Positions 14,966 through 23,465 of a stretch of DNA of 28,945 nt are shown one piece after another (positions within the stretch are counted from its first letter, which is position 1; the number at the start of each line of letters is the position of its first letter). A model generated the notes under the pieces. The model was not told the DNA's origin and made no database searches. It saw nothing but the letters and a program-made list of their open reading frames with translations. The stretch comes from Haloarculaceae archaeon (GTDB lineage Archaea > Halobacteriota > Halobacteria > Halobacteriales > Haloarculaceae): assembly GCA_028274885.1 (NCBI GenBank), contig JAQCMX010000276.1, positions 1 through 28,945 of the forward strand. The letters are read 5' to 3'. A program made the translations under genes and the position numbers.

Positions 14966-17900
14966 TCAGTCGGCGCCGCTTTGCATCGGTGTGCCGCTGT
15001 CGCCGGCTGCGAGCGATGCGGATTCGGGGAGTTCGTTGCGCACGTCGTCGCGCTCCCGGTCCGCGATGACCTCCGCGTAGGCGTCGGGCATCACGCGGGT
15101 GAAGTTCCCGAGCTCATCGTCCCAGTTTTCGAGCAATTCCTGTGCCCGCTCGGAGTCAGTATACTGTGCGTGGTTTTCGACGAGTCGACTGACCATCTGG
15201 CGATCCTTTCCGGTGAGATCCGTCGAGAGTGTGACCATGCCGGTGTTGGCGCGCTCCTCGAAGGTCCCATCAGGATCGTAGACGTATGCGACACCGCCGG
15301 ACATACCCGCGGCAAAGTTTTTGCCGGTGTCACCGAGTACGACGATTGCACCGCCGGTCATGTACTCACAGCCGTGATCCCCGAGGGCTTCGACGACACC
15401 TTTCACCCCGGAGTTTCGGACGGCAAAACGCTCTCCAGCAACGCCATTGATGTAGCACTCACCCTGTGTTGCCCCATACAGCGCAACGTTGCCGATAATG
15501 ACGTTTTCCTGTGCCCTGTAGCTTGCGTCGGAGGGCGTTCGCACGACAAGCTTGCCACCCGAGAGCCCTTTTCCAACGTAGTCGTTTGCGGTGCCGACCA
15601 GATCCATGGTCACACCGTCCTGCAGGAACGCCCCGAAGCTCTGTCCTGCCGTCCCTTCGAGACGTACCGTAATCGTATCCTCCGGGAGGCCCTCGACGCC
15701 GTACTCCCGTGAAATCCGGTTCGATAGCGTGGCACCGACGGTCCGATGGGTATTGTCGATCTCCGTGTTGATCGTGACCGGTTCGCCGTCCGCGATGGCC
15801 GGTTCGGCCTTCTCTATGAGATCCCAGTCGAGTTGCTCGTCAAGCTCGTGGGTCTGTTCACGCGTTTTGTACCGGTCGACACCCTCGTAATCGTCCGGCT
15901 CGGCAAGCAGTTCCGAGAGGTCGATCTTTCTGGCCTTCTCCTGGGTCACGTCCGTGCGCTGGCGGAGGAAATCGACCCGACCAACCATCTCGTCGACGGA
16001 ACGGAATCCGAGTTTGGCCATGATCTCGCGCAGTTCCTGGGCCATGAACGTCATGTAGTTGATGACGTGCTGTGGCTGCCCGGGGAACCGTTCGCGGAGT
16101 TTCTTGTCTTGGGTTGCGATCCCAACCGGACAGGTGTTTTCGTGACACTGTCGGGCCATCACACACCCGGACGTGACCATCGATGCCGTACCGAACACGT
16201 ACCCCTCGGCGCCGAGCAGGGCAGCAACGGCGGCGTCACGTCCGGTCATCAGTCCACCATCGGTGGTGACTTCGATGCGGTCGCGGAGGCCGGTCGATCG
16301 GAGCATCTGGTTTGCCTCGGCGACGCCCAGTTCCCAGGGAACACCTGCATTTTTGATACTCGTCTTGGGGGAGGCGCCGGTTCCACCGTCGTGCCCGGAG
16401 ATGTGAACGATGTCGGCGTTGGCTTTTGCGACGCCGGTGGCGATAATGCCAACACCAGCCTCTGCGACGAGTTTGACGTTGACAGCAGCCTCCGGATTCG
16501 AGGCCTTGAGATCGTGAATCAGCTGTTTGAGGTCTTCGATTGAGTAGATATCGTGCAGTGGTGGCGGCGAGATCAGACCAACACCGGGGGTAGCATACCG
16601 GACATCGGCGATCATCTCGTTTACCTTCTTGCCAGGCAGGTGCCCGCCTTCGCCGGGCTTTGACCCCTGTGCCATCTTGATCTGCAGTCGCCCGGCGTTG
16701 GCGAGGTACGTACTCGTCACGCCAAACCGACCGGAAGCAACCTGTTTTGTGCGACATTCCTTTTCGGTGTTGAACCGCTCGGGGGGTTCGCCACCCTCGC
16801 CGGTGTTGGCACCGGTACCCAACCGGTTCATCGCAATGGCGTTGTTTTCGTGCATCTCCGGCGCGAGCGATCCCAGACTCATTGCAGCCGTCTCGAAGCG
16901 CTGTACAATCTCCTCGACCGGTTCGACCTCCTCGACCGGGACTGGGTCGCGCTTCTCGTCGTCGAACTCGAGAAGTCCGCGAAGCGTCTTGAGTTCCTCG
17001 TTTTGATTGTTGACCATCTCCGCAAACTCGCGGTAGGTCTCGTAATCCCCGCGACGCACCGCCTGCTGGAGCGTGCTTACTGTATCCGGATTCCACCGGT
17101 GGTGGATCCCACCCGTCCGGTTCTCGTACTCCCCGACCCGCGAAAGATCGTCGTCGTCGGTCCACGCGATCTCGTGGCGGTCGCGGAGATCCGACTCGAT
17201 CTCCTCGAGTCCGATCCCCTCGGTTCGGTTTTCGGTTCCCTCAAAGTACTCCTCGACCAGGTCGGAGGAGAGCCCGACAGCCTCGAAAATCTGGGCACCC
17301 TGGTAGCTCTCGACGGTGGAGATACCCATCTTCGACATCGTCTTGAGCAACCCGTCCTCGATAGCGTTGATGTAGGCATCGATTGCCGTCTCCGGGTCGG
17401 CGCCGTCCGGGCCGGCGACCAGGTCCGTGATCGTCTGGTAGGCAAGATACGGGTTAACCGCGCCCGCACCGTACCCGATCAGCGTTGCGAAATGGTGGAC
17501 AGCTCGTGGATCGCCCGACTCGACGACGAGTCCGACGTGGTTGCGCTGGCCGTTCCTGACAAGGTGGTGGTGGACGCCACCGACCGCAAGCAGCGACGGG
17601 ATTGCGACGCGATCCGGGCTCGCATTGCGGTCGGAAAGGACGACGATATCGTGGTCGCTAACCGCCTGTGAGGCTTCCTCTCGAACCGACTCGACGGCAG
17701 ATTCCAGGTCGTCAGTCTCGGCGTCGTAGGTGATATCGACGACGTGGGTGCTCATACCGTTTTTATTCATCTCCTTGATGTCAGCAAGCTCCTGATCGGT
17801 CAGAACCGGCGAATCGAGTACGAGTTGGCGGGCGTGTTCGGGTGTCTCAGCAAGCAGGTTCCGCTGATTACCGAGCCGTGTCTCGAGGCTCGTGACCAGT

Positions 17901-19513
17901 TCCTCCCGGATGTAATCCAGCGGTGGATTCGAGACCTGTGCGAACAGTTGTGTAAAGTACGTAAACAGTGGCCGGTTGAACTGTGAGAGAGCCGACGGTG
18001 GCGTATCGTCGCCCATCGATCCCACCGGATCTTTGCCCTTCTCGGCCATCGGCTCGAGGAGGTGATCGATCTCGTCGTACGTGTACCCGTACATCGCCTG
18101 GTGGGCACGGAGGTCGCCGGTTTCGTCGAGCGGTCTGTTCGAACCCCCGGTGGAGATGTCCCCTAGCCGGACCTGTTCCTGGTCGACCCACTCGCCGTAT
18201 TTTTGATCGGTAATCCCCGCAAAGATCTCCTCGTCGGGGACGATCCGTCCCTTCTCGGGGTCGGCCAGAAACGACTGTCCCGGCTGGAGGCGGCCGCGTT
18301 CTTTGATTTCGGAGGTGTCGTAGTTGAGCGCACCCACCTCCGAGGACATCACGAGGGTGTTATCGGCCAGAATGTCGTACCGACACGGGCGAAGACCGTT
18401 GCGGTCGAGCACGGCCCCGACCCGTTCACCGTCTGTTGCCGCGACGAGTGCGGGCCCGTCCCACGGTTCGACGAGCGAGGCGTGGTAGTCGTAGAAGTCT
18501 CGCCGCCTTTCCCCTACGTCGTGTTCCTCGCCGCGCCAGGCCTCGGGGATAAGGGTCCGAAGTGCGTGTGGCAGTGACCGACCCGTCTCCATCAGGAGTT
18601 CGAGCGCGTTGTCGACACTCGCGGTGTCTGACTGTTCGGGGTCGTCGATGATCGGCTTGATCTTTTCGATGTCGTCGCCAAACGCCTCGTGTTTGATGTC
18701 GGTTTCGCGGGCCCGCATCCAGTTGATGTTGCCCTGGATGGTGTTGAACTCGCCGTTGTGGATGATATTCCGATACGGGTGAGCGAGGTGCCACGCGCCG
18801 AGCGTGTTCGTTGAGAAGCGGGCGTGAACCATCGCGAAGGTAGATTTGAACCGCTCGTCGGTGATATCCGGGAAGTACCCGGACAACTGCGTTGGCTTGA
18901 GTAACCCCTTGTAGACGACCGTCTTTGGATCAAGGGAGACGATGTAGAACCGGTCGGCGCCAGGTGGCTGTTCGTCCTCGACTGTGTTTTCGACGACCCG
19001 ACGGGCAACGTAGAGTTTCCGCCGGAACGCGTCTTCGTCTTCGCCGTTGGACTGTCTGACAAAGACCTGTTCGATATCAGGTTCCGATTGCAGCGCAGTC
19101 GCTCCGAGACCCTCGTTTCTTGTCGGGACCGACCGCCACGTGATAACGTCGAGTCCCTCCTCGACGAATTTCGTCTCAACGAGGTCCTTTAGCCGTCTCC
19201 GTGCTGCATCTTCTGTCGGTAAAAAAAACGTTCCAACCGCGTACTCCCCCGGATCAGGCAACGACGTGTCGAGTTCGTTCAGGTAAAATTCGTGTGGTAT
19301 CTGAACGAGTATGCCGGCACCGTCTCCGGTTTTTTCCTCCGCACCTGAGGTACCGCGGTGTTCCATACACGTTACTAGTTCGAGACCGTCCCGGACAACG
19401 TCGTGACCGGACCCGCCGTCAAGATCCATTACAACACCCACTCCGCAGTTCGACCGGGTGTCGGTCGGATCGACGAGTCCAACGTCGCCGTCCGCCGCGT
19501 GTCGCTCACTCAT
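14966..19513 (-). CDS. gltB: glutamate synthase large subunit (class II glutaminase, FMN, 3Fe-4S)
   Basis: 1515 residues, a complete GltB. It transfers the glutamine amide to 2-oxoglutarate to make two glutamates, completing the GS-GOGAT nitrogen assimilation route. Order: a 22-residue propeptide, then the class II glutaminase beginning at C23 (NCGVGVVMDL, the nucleophile after processing), the central domain, the FMN-binding synthase domain (ATGVAKANADIVHISGHDGG), the 3Fe-4S cysteine cluster GCVMARQCHENTCPVG (about 1120), and the C-terminal GXGXG beta-helix (repeats such as GKGLSGGKLVV, GNVALYGATQGECYINGVAG). No small subunit gltD is adjacent, so it may use ferredoxin directly or a distant partner. 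The AT-rich upstream region probably holds nitrogen control. The ATG 19513 is the only start before C23. Confidence 0.97.
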   Translation of the reverse strand: MSERHAADGDVGLVDPTDTRSNCGVGVVMDLDGGSGHDVVRDGLELVTCMEHRGTSGAEEKTGDGAGILVQIPHEFYLNELDTSLPDPGEYAVGTFFLPTEDAARRRLKDLVETKFVEEGLDVITWRSVPTRNEGLGATALQSEPDIEQVFVRQSNGEDEDAFRRKLYVARRVVENTVEDEQPPGADRFYIVSLDPKTVVYKGLLKPTQLSGYFPDITDERFKSTFAMVHARFSTNTLGAWHLAHPYRNIIHNGEFNTIQGNINWMRARETDIKHEAFGDDIEKIKPIIDDPEQSDTASVDNALELLMETGRSLPHALRTLIPEAWRGEEHDVGERRRDFYDYHASLVEPWDGPALVAATDGERVGAVLDRNGLRPCRYDILADNTLVMSSEVGALNYDTSEIKERGRLQPGQSFLADPEKGRIVPDEEIFAGITDQKYGEWVDQEQVRLGDISTGGSNRPLDETGDLRAHQAMYGYTYDEIDHLLEPMAEKGKDPVGSMGDDTPPSALSQFNRPLFTYFTQLFAQVSNPPLDYIREELVTSLETRLGNQRNLLAETPEHARQLVLDSPVLTDQELADIKEMNKNGMSTHVVDITYDAETDDLESAVESVREEASQAVSDHDIVVLSDRNASPDRVAIPSLLAVGGVHHHLVRNGQRNHVGLVVESGDPRAVHHFATLIGYGAGAVNPYLAYQTITDLVAGPDGADPETAIDAYINAIEDGLLKTMSKMGISTVESYQGAQIFEAVGLSSDLVEEYFEGTENRTEGIGLEEIESDLRDRHEIAWTDDDDLSRVGEYENRTGGIHHRWNPDTVSTLQQAVRRGDYETYREFAEMVNNQNEELKTLRGLLEFDDEKRDPVPVEEVEPVEEIVQRFETAAMSLGSLAPEMHENNAIAMNRLGTGANTGEGGEPPERFNTEKECRTKQVASGRFGVTSTYLANAGRLQIKMAQGSKPGEGGHLPGKKVNEMIADVRYATPGVGLISPPPLHDIYSIEDLKQLIHDLKASNPEAAVNVKLVAEAGVGIIATGVAKANADIVHISGHDGGTGASPKTSIKNAGVPWELGVAEANQMLRSTGLRDRIEVTTDGGLMTGRDAAVAALLGAEGYVFGTASMVTSGCVMARQCHENTCPVGIATQDKKLRERFPGQPQHVINYMTFMAQELREIMAKLGFRSVDEMVGRVDFLRQRTDVTQEKARKIDLSELLAEPDDYEGVDRYKTREQTHELDEQLDWDLIEKAEPAIADGEPVTINTEIDNTHRTVGATLSNRISREYGVEGLPEDTITVRLEGTAGQSFGAFLQDGVTMDLVGTANDYVGKGLSGGKLVVRTPSDASYRAQENVIIGNVALYGATQGECYINGVAGERFAVRNSGVKGVVEALGDHGCEYMTGGAIVVLGDTGKNFAAGMSGGVAYVYDPDGTFEERANTGMVTLSTDLTGKDRQMVSRLVENHAQYTDSERAQELLENWDDELGNFTRVMPDAYAEVIADRERDDVRNELPESASLAAGDSGTPMQSGAD

Positions 19514-19764
19514 GTCTATTTATAACAATGGCTCGATGCATATCAGACTACCCCTGAAATAATCATGGCGTGTTAAACTCACATAAGGATGTATTAATAC
19601 AGGGGGTGTGTTACATATTGCCTTATTCATCCGTCCGGGAGGCCCCCGATATATCAAAGATACTACAAACGGATTAACGACGGTATACGTGGTGTGGGTT
19701 CGTTACGATACTTGGGAAATATGTGGGTGATAAGCCGGCACAGTGAATAGCCACTGTCAGACTT
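19514..19764 (-). promoter_or_regulatory. AT-rich upstream region of gltB
   Basis: These 251 bases are clearly richer in A/T than their surroundings. On the minus strand TTATAAATA ends only about 5 bases before the ATG, too close for a leaderless start, while GATATGCAT about 28 bases upstream fits better; both are listed as candidates. A perfect 10-base palindrome GTATTAATAC lies at 19591-19600. No gene is seen in it. It is long for a haloarchaeal promoter region and may carry nitrogen-responsive sites. Confidence 0.4.
19591..19600. promoter_or_regulatory. palindrome GTATTAATAC upstream of gltB
   Basis: A perfect 10-base dyad about 80 bases before the gltB start. It may be an operator, but AT-rich palindromes of this length also occur by chance in AT-rich DNA. 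Confidence 0.25.
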
Positions 19765-20226
19765 TTATATCCCTTCGATCGATCGCAGTTTCTGAATCAC
19801 CGCCGCCGGTGCCACTCCGGGGCCGTCCCGAACACGGTGGCCGGGAACAAAGATCGGTGTCTGGTTGGTCGCGATTGCTTCCCGCACCAACCGCTGGTCG
19901 TCCTGTTTGTCCGGATCCCGATCCGGGACCATCGCGGTGATCTGTTGTACCGTGGCGCTTTCCCCGTGTGGAATCTCGCGAACTTTGGTGAGTACCTCCC
20001 GGTAGTCGGTCCGCATCGTCATGGCCACAGCAACGTCGGTAAACCCGTCTTCTGTCCCGTCCAGATACGCCTCGATGCGATCCAGAAGGTCGTGTTCGCC
20101 ACTCGCTTCGTCATCGGGAGAGTCAGGAAACTCGACTGAGAGGACACGTGCCTGCGCTATTCCGAACTGGATGTACCGATCGAGATACGGAAACTCGCGG
20201 GCATAGATGCCTGCAGCGTCTGCCAT
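19765..20226 (-). CDS. MGMT-fold protein lacking the acceptor cysteine
   Basis: 153 residues. The C-terminal half follows the DNA-binding domain of O6-alkylguanine-DNA alkyltransferases: EIPHGESATVQQITAMV (IPxG and the recognition helix region), then IATNQTPIFVPGHRVRDG where the family has PIxVPCHRV. The acceptor Cys is replaced by Gly (codon GGC, one base from TGC), so it cannot repair DNA by alkyl transfer. It may instead bind damaged or modified DNA like alkyltransferase-like (ATL) proteins, which usually have Trp at this place. The N-terminal half (about 1-75) is acidic and not recognised in detail. A TATA-like CTAATGAA (complement) lies about 25 bases before the ATG. It is divergent from the trp operon, sharing its upstream region. 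Confidence 0.78.
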   Translation of the reverse strand: MADAAGIYAREFPYLDRYIQFGIAQARVLSVEFPDSPDDEASGEHDLLDRIEAYLDGTEDGFTDVAVAMTMRTDYREVLTKVREIPHGESATVQQITAMVPDRDPDKQDDQRLVREAIATNQTPIFVPGHRVRDGPGVAPAAVIQKLRSIEGI

Positions 20227-20308
20227 ATCAACTACTGCGGCTTGACGCTAATGAAGATTTGTGTCACCGGTATCGGTACGATTGGTTCGACCCGTGACGG
20301 AAGTCTTA

Positions 20309-20334
20309 TGTACATCTCTGTGCATTAGTGTTCA
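20309..20334 (+). promoter_or_regulatory. three TGTNCA boxes at 10-bp spacing, candidate trp operator
   Basis: TGTACA (20309-20314), TGTGCA (20319-20324) and TGTTCA (20329-20334) are spaced exactly 10 bp, one helical turn, so all face the same side of the DNA. They run from the TATA-like CTTATGT (20305-20311) to the predicted transcription start of trpC. TGTACA is the TRP box bound by the TrpY repressor in Methanothermobacter. A repressor covering this site would block TBP/TFB or RNA polymerase. The protein that binds here is unknown. Confidence 0.55.
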
Positions 20335-20362
20335 TTGATGGACGATACAGGTGGAATCGGGA

Positions 20363-21181
20363 ATGAGCGAGCCAGGTGAGATCGCGCCGGCGGTCCGGTC
20401 AATACTAGAAAGCGCGCGGGAGCGCGGTGGTGGTGACACACGGATAGATGTCGAGGCACGATCGCTCACCGCCGCCTTCGAACGAGCCGAGAAAGCGCGG
20501 CAGGTTCCGATCATCGCGGAGATAAAACCCACATCCCCAACAACCGAGCGCGAGCGCGAGGCGGACCCGGTGGATCTCGCAACCAGGATGGTCGAGGGCG
20601 GTGCGAGTGCGTTGTCAGTGTTGACCGAACCCGAGCACTTTGGCGGCCGACCGGGTGATCTCCGGCGCGTTCGGGAGGCTGTCGACGTGCCTGTGTTGCG
20701 CAAGGATTTTATTCTCGAAGAGGCGCAATTAGATACCGTTGGCGCCGACGTCGTTCTGTTGATCGCCAGATTTGTCGACGACCTCCCGGGCCTCGTGGGT
20801 GCCGCACGGGAACGGGGTTTTCAGGTGCTCGTCGAGACCCACACGCGGGCTGAAGTCGAAACCGCCGTAGCCGCCGGGGCCGAGTTCATCGGGGTGAACA
20901 ATCGGGACCTGACGCGCCTGACGGTCGATCTCTCGACGTTCGAGACCGTGGGATCAACAGCCCCAGAGAGCGTGACGCTGATTGCGGAGAGTGGGATTAC
21001 GAGTGAACAGGACGTGCGGTGCATGCGGGCGGCCGGAGCGGACGGTCTACTTATTGGGTCAGCGATCATGGACGGAGACGTACGGGCTAACACCAAACGG
21101 TTCGCGCGGCCGAGAGGCCAAAGCCGACTGGACCAGTCCGGAAAAGATAATCGACCGACAAGCGTAGAGGACAACACATGA
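20363..21181 (+). CDS. trpC: indole-3-glycerol-phosphate synthase
   Basis: 272 residues, a (beta/alpha)8 barrel that closes CdRP to indole-3-glycerol phosphate in tryptophan synthesis. Motifs in order: PIIAEIKPTSP (catalytic Glu/Lys), LSVLTEPEHFGG, VPVLRKDFILEE (catalytic Lys), FIGVNNRDLT, TLIAESGIT and the phosphate-binding GADGLLIGSAIM. The tail after SAIMDGDVRANTKRF runs about 25 residues further than the family usually does, in a Ser/Arg/Asp-rich stretch, and ends overlapping trpB (ATGA). The ATG at 20363 is chosen because it has a GGTGG ribosome site and a good opening; GTG 20351 is four codons upstream. Expression is probably controlled by the phased TGTNCA boxes. Confidence 0.95.
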   Translation: MSEPGEIAPAVRSILESARERGGGDTRIDVEARSLTAAFERAEKARQVPIIAEIKPTSPTTEREREADPVDLATRMVEGGASALSVLTEPEHFGGRPGDLRRVREAVDVPVLRKDFILEEAQLDTVGADVVLLIARFVDDLPGLVGAARERGFQVLVETHTRAEVETAVAAGAEFIGVNNRDLTRLTVDLSTFETVGSTAPESVTLIAESGITSEQDVRCMRAAGADGLLIGSAIMDGDVRANTKRFARPRGQSRLDQSGKDNRPTSVEDNT

Positions 21182-22422
21182 GTACGAATTCGTTCGGAGA
21201 GTACGGAGGACAGTACGTGCCGGAAGCACTGATGCCGGCAATCGAAGAACTGACAGACGCTTACGAGCGCTACGTTCGTGAGAACGAGGCGGGGTTTATC
21301 GACGAGTTCCGACAGCGGATACGGGACTTCGGTGGCCGCCCGACGCCACTGGAGCGTGCGGAGCAACTCTCACAGCGGTATGGCACCGATGTCTATCTCA
21401 AACGGGAGGATCTGCTCCATGGCGGCGCACACAAACTCAACAACGCGTTGGGACAGGTGTTACTCGCAAAATACATGGGCAAGGATCGTATCATCGCGGA
21501 AACTGGCGCAGGACAGCACGGGACGGCGACGGCAATGGCCGCTGCACACCTCGATATGCCCTGTGAAATCTATATGGGCAAAACCGACATCGGCCGTCAG
21601 CGTCCGAACGTCTTCCGGATGCGGACGAACGGAGCGGAAGTGAACGCGGTCACGACCGGACGCGGGACGCTGAAAGAAGCGATAAGCGAGACGATGCGGG
21701 ACTGGGCCCGGACGGTCGAGAACACCCACTACGTTATCGGAAGTGTCGTTGGACCGCATCCGTTCCCGTCGATGGTCCGTGATTTCCATGCCCTGATTTC
21801 AGAGGAGGCACGCGATCAGACCCGGGAACAGGTTGGCCGTCTCCCGGACGCAGTCCTCGCGTGTGCTGGGGGCGGGTCGAACACGATGGGAACCTTCCAT
21901 CACTTCCTGGAGGACGACGTGGATCTGTACGCTGTCGAGGCCGGAGGGTCGTCGCTTTCTGTCGACGAAGCGGCAGGTGTTGCGCCAAACTCGGCGTCGC
22001 TCTCGACAGGCGAGGAGGGTGTCCTGCACGGGTCACGGACGAAGGTTCTGCAGGACAGTCACGGACAGATCATGGAGTCACACTCCGTTTCGGCCGGACT
22101 GGACTACGCAGGGGTCGGGCCGGAACTGGCACACCTGGTCGATGAAGGTCGCGTTCAGGCTGTAAACGTCGACGATGTGGCGGCGCTGGAAGCGTTCCAC
22201 CGCCTCTCGCAGTTGGAAGGGGTCATCCCGGCCCTGGAGACCGCACACGCGTTTGGCTACCTCGAACAGGAGCAGGACACCCTTGGCGACCTCGTGCTGG
22301 TGAACGTCTCCGGGCGCGGGGACAAGGATCTCGAGACGGTTCTCGAGGAGACAAGAGAGCGTGACCTGTCAATCGCGCCCGATATGGAGATTTTCCGCGA
22401 GGTAGCAGGAGGGTCGCTGTGA
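21178..22422 (+). CDS. trpB: tryptophan synthase beta chain
   Basis: 414 residues, the PLP enzyme that condenses indole with serine to tryptophan. The opening FGEYGGQYVPEAL is classic TrpB1. K86 in LLHGGAHKLNNALGQ forms the Schiff base, AETGAGQHG carries the catalytic Glu (about 108), and CAGGGSNTMG (about 229-238) binds the PLP phosphate. SGRGDKDLETV near the C-terminus is conserved. It starts within the trpC stop (ATGA), with AGAGGA as ribosome site about 8 bases upstream. It overlaps trpA at the other end (GTGA). Tight coupling fits the alpha2-beta2 complex, in which indole is channelled from TrpA to TrpB. Confidence 0.98.
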   Translation: MSTNSFGEYGGQYVPEALMPAIEELTDAYERYVRENEAGFIDEFRQRIRDFGGRPTPLERAEQLSQRYGTDVYLKREDLLHGGAHKLNNALGQVLLAKYMGKDRIIAETGAGQHGTATAMAAAHLDMPCEIYMGKTDIGRQRPNVFRMRTNGAEVNAVTTGRGTLKEAISETMRDWARTVENTHYVIGSVVGPHPFPSMVRDFHALISEEARDQTREQVGRLPDAVLACAGGGSNTMGTFHHFLEDDVDLYAVEAGGSSLSVDEAAGVAPNSASLSTGEEGVLHGSRTKVLQDSHGQIMESHSVSAGLDYAGVGPELAHLVDEGRVQAVNVDDVAALEAFHRLSQLEGVIPALETAHAFGYLEQEQDTLGDLVLVNVSGRGDKDLETVLEETRERDLSIAPDMEIFREVAGGSL

Positions 22423-23234
22423 GCCTCTCGGAGGCGTTCAGCCGGGAACCAGCCTTCGTCCCGTATCTCGCGGCCGGCGACCCGAGTTTTGAGGCGTCTC
22501 TCGCGTACGTGGAGGCACTTGCCCGTGGCGGCGCGGATGCGATCGAACTTGGTTTACCCTTCTCCGAACCCATCGCAGAGGGCCCGACTATCCAGGAGGC
22601 GATTGTGCGCTCGCTCGAGGCCGGGATGACCCCCGAGCGCTTTTTCGAGTTCGTCGAAGCACTCGACGTGGAGGTGCCGCTTGTGTGTATGACCTACTAC
22701 AATCTCGTCTACCAGTACGGGGACGGCGATGGGCCGCGACCGTTCGTCCAGCGGGCCGCAGCCGCGGGGATCGCAGGGTTCGTGATCCCGGACCTGCCGG
22801 CCGAGGAAGCCGGACCGCTTCGGAGGGCCTGCGACGAGTTCGGACTCGACCTGGTGTTTATCGTTGCCCCGACGACCCGGGGCGAACGCCTCGAACGGAT
22901 GCAGGAGTACGTCTCGGGCTACGTCTACGTGCAGGCCCGCCTCGGGACGACGGGGGCGAGAGACGAGGTTTCCGATCACACCGAGGAGTCACTGGCACGG
23001 ATCGCAGACTGGGAGGTGCCAAAGGCAGTCGGGTTCGGCATCAAGACCGGCGACCACGCCCAACGCATCGTCTCTGCGGGGGCTGACGGCATCATCGTCG
23101 GGTCCGCGCTAGTTGACATCGTCGCCCAGGGACACGCGGCCGACGAGGATACCGCGACCGTTGCAGATCGCCTCGAAGCGAAGGCCCGCGAACTAAAAGA
23201 GGGTGCCCTGACGGGCGCAAGAGCCGTCCAGTGA
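22419..23234 (+). CDS. trpA: tryptophan synthase alpha chain
   Basis: 271 residues, GTG start overlapping the trpB stop. It cleaves indole-3-glycerol phosphate to indole and glyceraldehyde 3-phosphate. The catalytic loop is IELGLPFSEPIAEGPTIQ: the first catalytic Glu is E43, but the position of E. coli Asp60 is Glu (E54), and the neighbouring Asp56 is also Glu. VKAVGFGIKTG-like and DGIIVGSALV motifs bind phosphate. The Asp-to-Glu change keeps the acid and I believe it recurs in haloarchaeal TrpA, so I read it as functional. The last base of the stop codon is also the first base of the inverted-repeat element at 23234. Confidence 0.96.
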   Translation: MSLSEAFSREPAFVPYLAAGDPSFEASLAYVEALARGGADAIELGLPFSEPIAEGPTIQEAIVRSLEAGMTPERFFEFVEALDVEVPLVCMTYYNLVYQYGDGDGPRPFVQRAAAAGIAGFVIPDLPAEEAGPLRRACDEFGLDLVFIVAPTTRGERLERMQEYVSGYVYVQARLGTTGARDEVSDHTEESLARIADWEVPKAVGFGIKTGDHAQRIVSAGADGIIVGSALVDIVAQGHAADEDTATVADRLEAKARELKEGALTGARAVQ

Positions 23235-23311
23235 TACTGTTGGCTGTAACTGGTCTACGATATTCGCCACCGTGGTGGCGAAATTCTTGAAAGACGTACA
23301 GCCAACAGTAT
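23234..23311 (-). repeat. 78-bp inverted-repeat element, copy 1
   Basis: Perfect 15-bp terminal inverted repeats (ATACTGTTGGCTGTA at one end, its complement at the other) enclose an inner hairpin, TTCGCCACC-GT-GGTGGCGAA type. The reverse complement matches 28545-28621 over its whole length with about 7 differences. The element starts on the last base of the trpA stop codon. It has no coding capacity. It looks like a miniature transposable element or REP-like palindrome, and could also act as a transcript-end structure for the trp operon. Confidence 0.75.
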
Positions 23312-23436
23312 GAGAAACCAACCACGGGAAGCCGGATGAAACGCGAAGGGCGGCCGGTGAGAAACCATCGACCCGGAGAAAAATGACAACGACGGTTACA
23401 AACTGTGGCCTGTGTCGCACCCGGAACCGGAAGCCA

Positions 23437-23445
23437 CATAATCAT
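23437..23445 (+). promoter_or_regulatory. TATA-like box of the ADTH synthase gene
   Basis: CATAATC within an AT-rich patch is centred about 26 bases before the ATG at 23466. It suggests the gene has its own leaderless promoter after the trp operon. Confidence 0.45.
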
Positions 23446-23465
23446 ACTTGCCACACTGTGTCACA

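Noticed and set aside
16236..17165. Long minus-strand frame (309 codons) inside gltB
   Set aside because: It is out of frame within the conserved synthase domain of GltB, with an Arg-rich composition typical of frame-shifted high-GC coding DNA.
19517..19525. TTATAAATA as the gltB TATA box
   Set aside because: It ends about 5 bases before the ATG; a start 25 bases downstream would fall inside the gene, and no alternative start precedes the essential N-terminal Cys.
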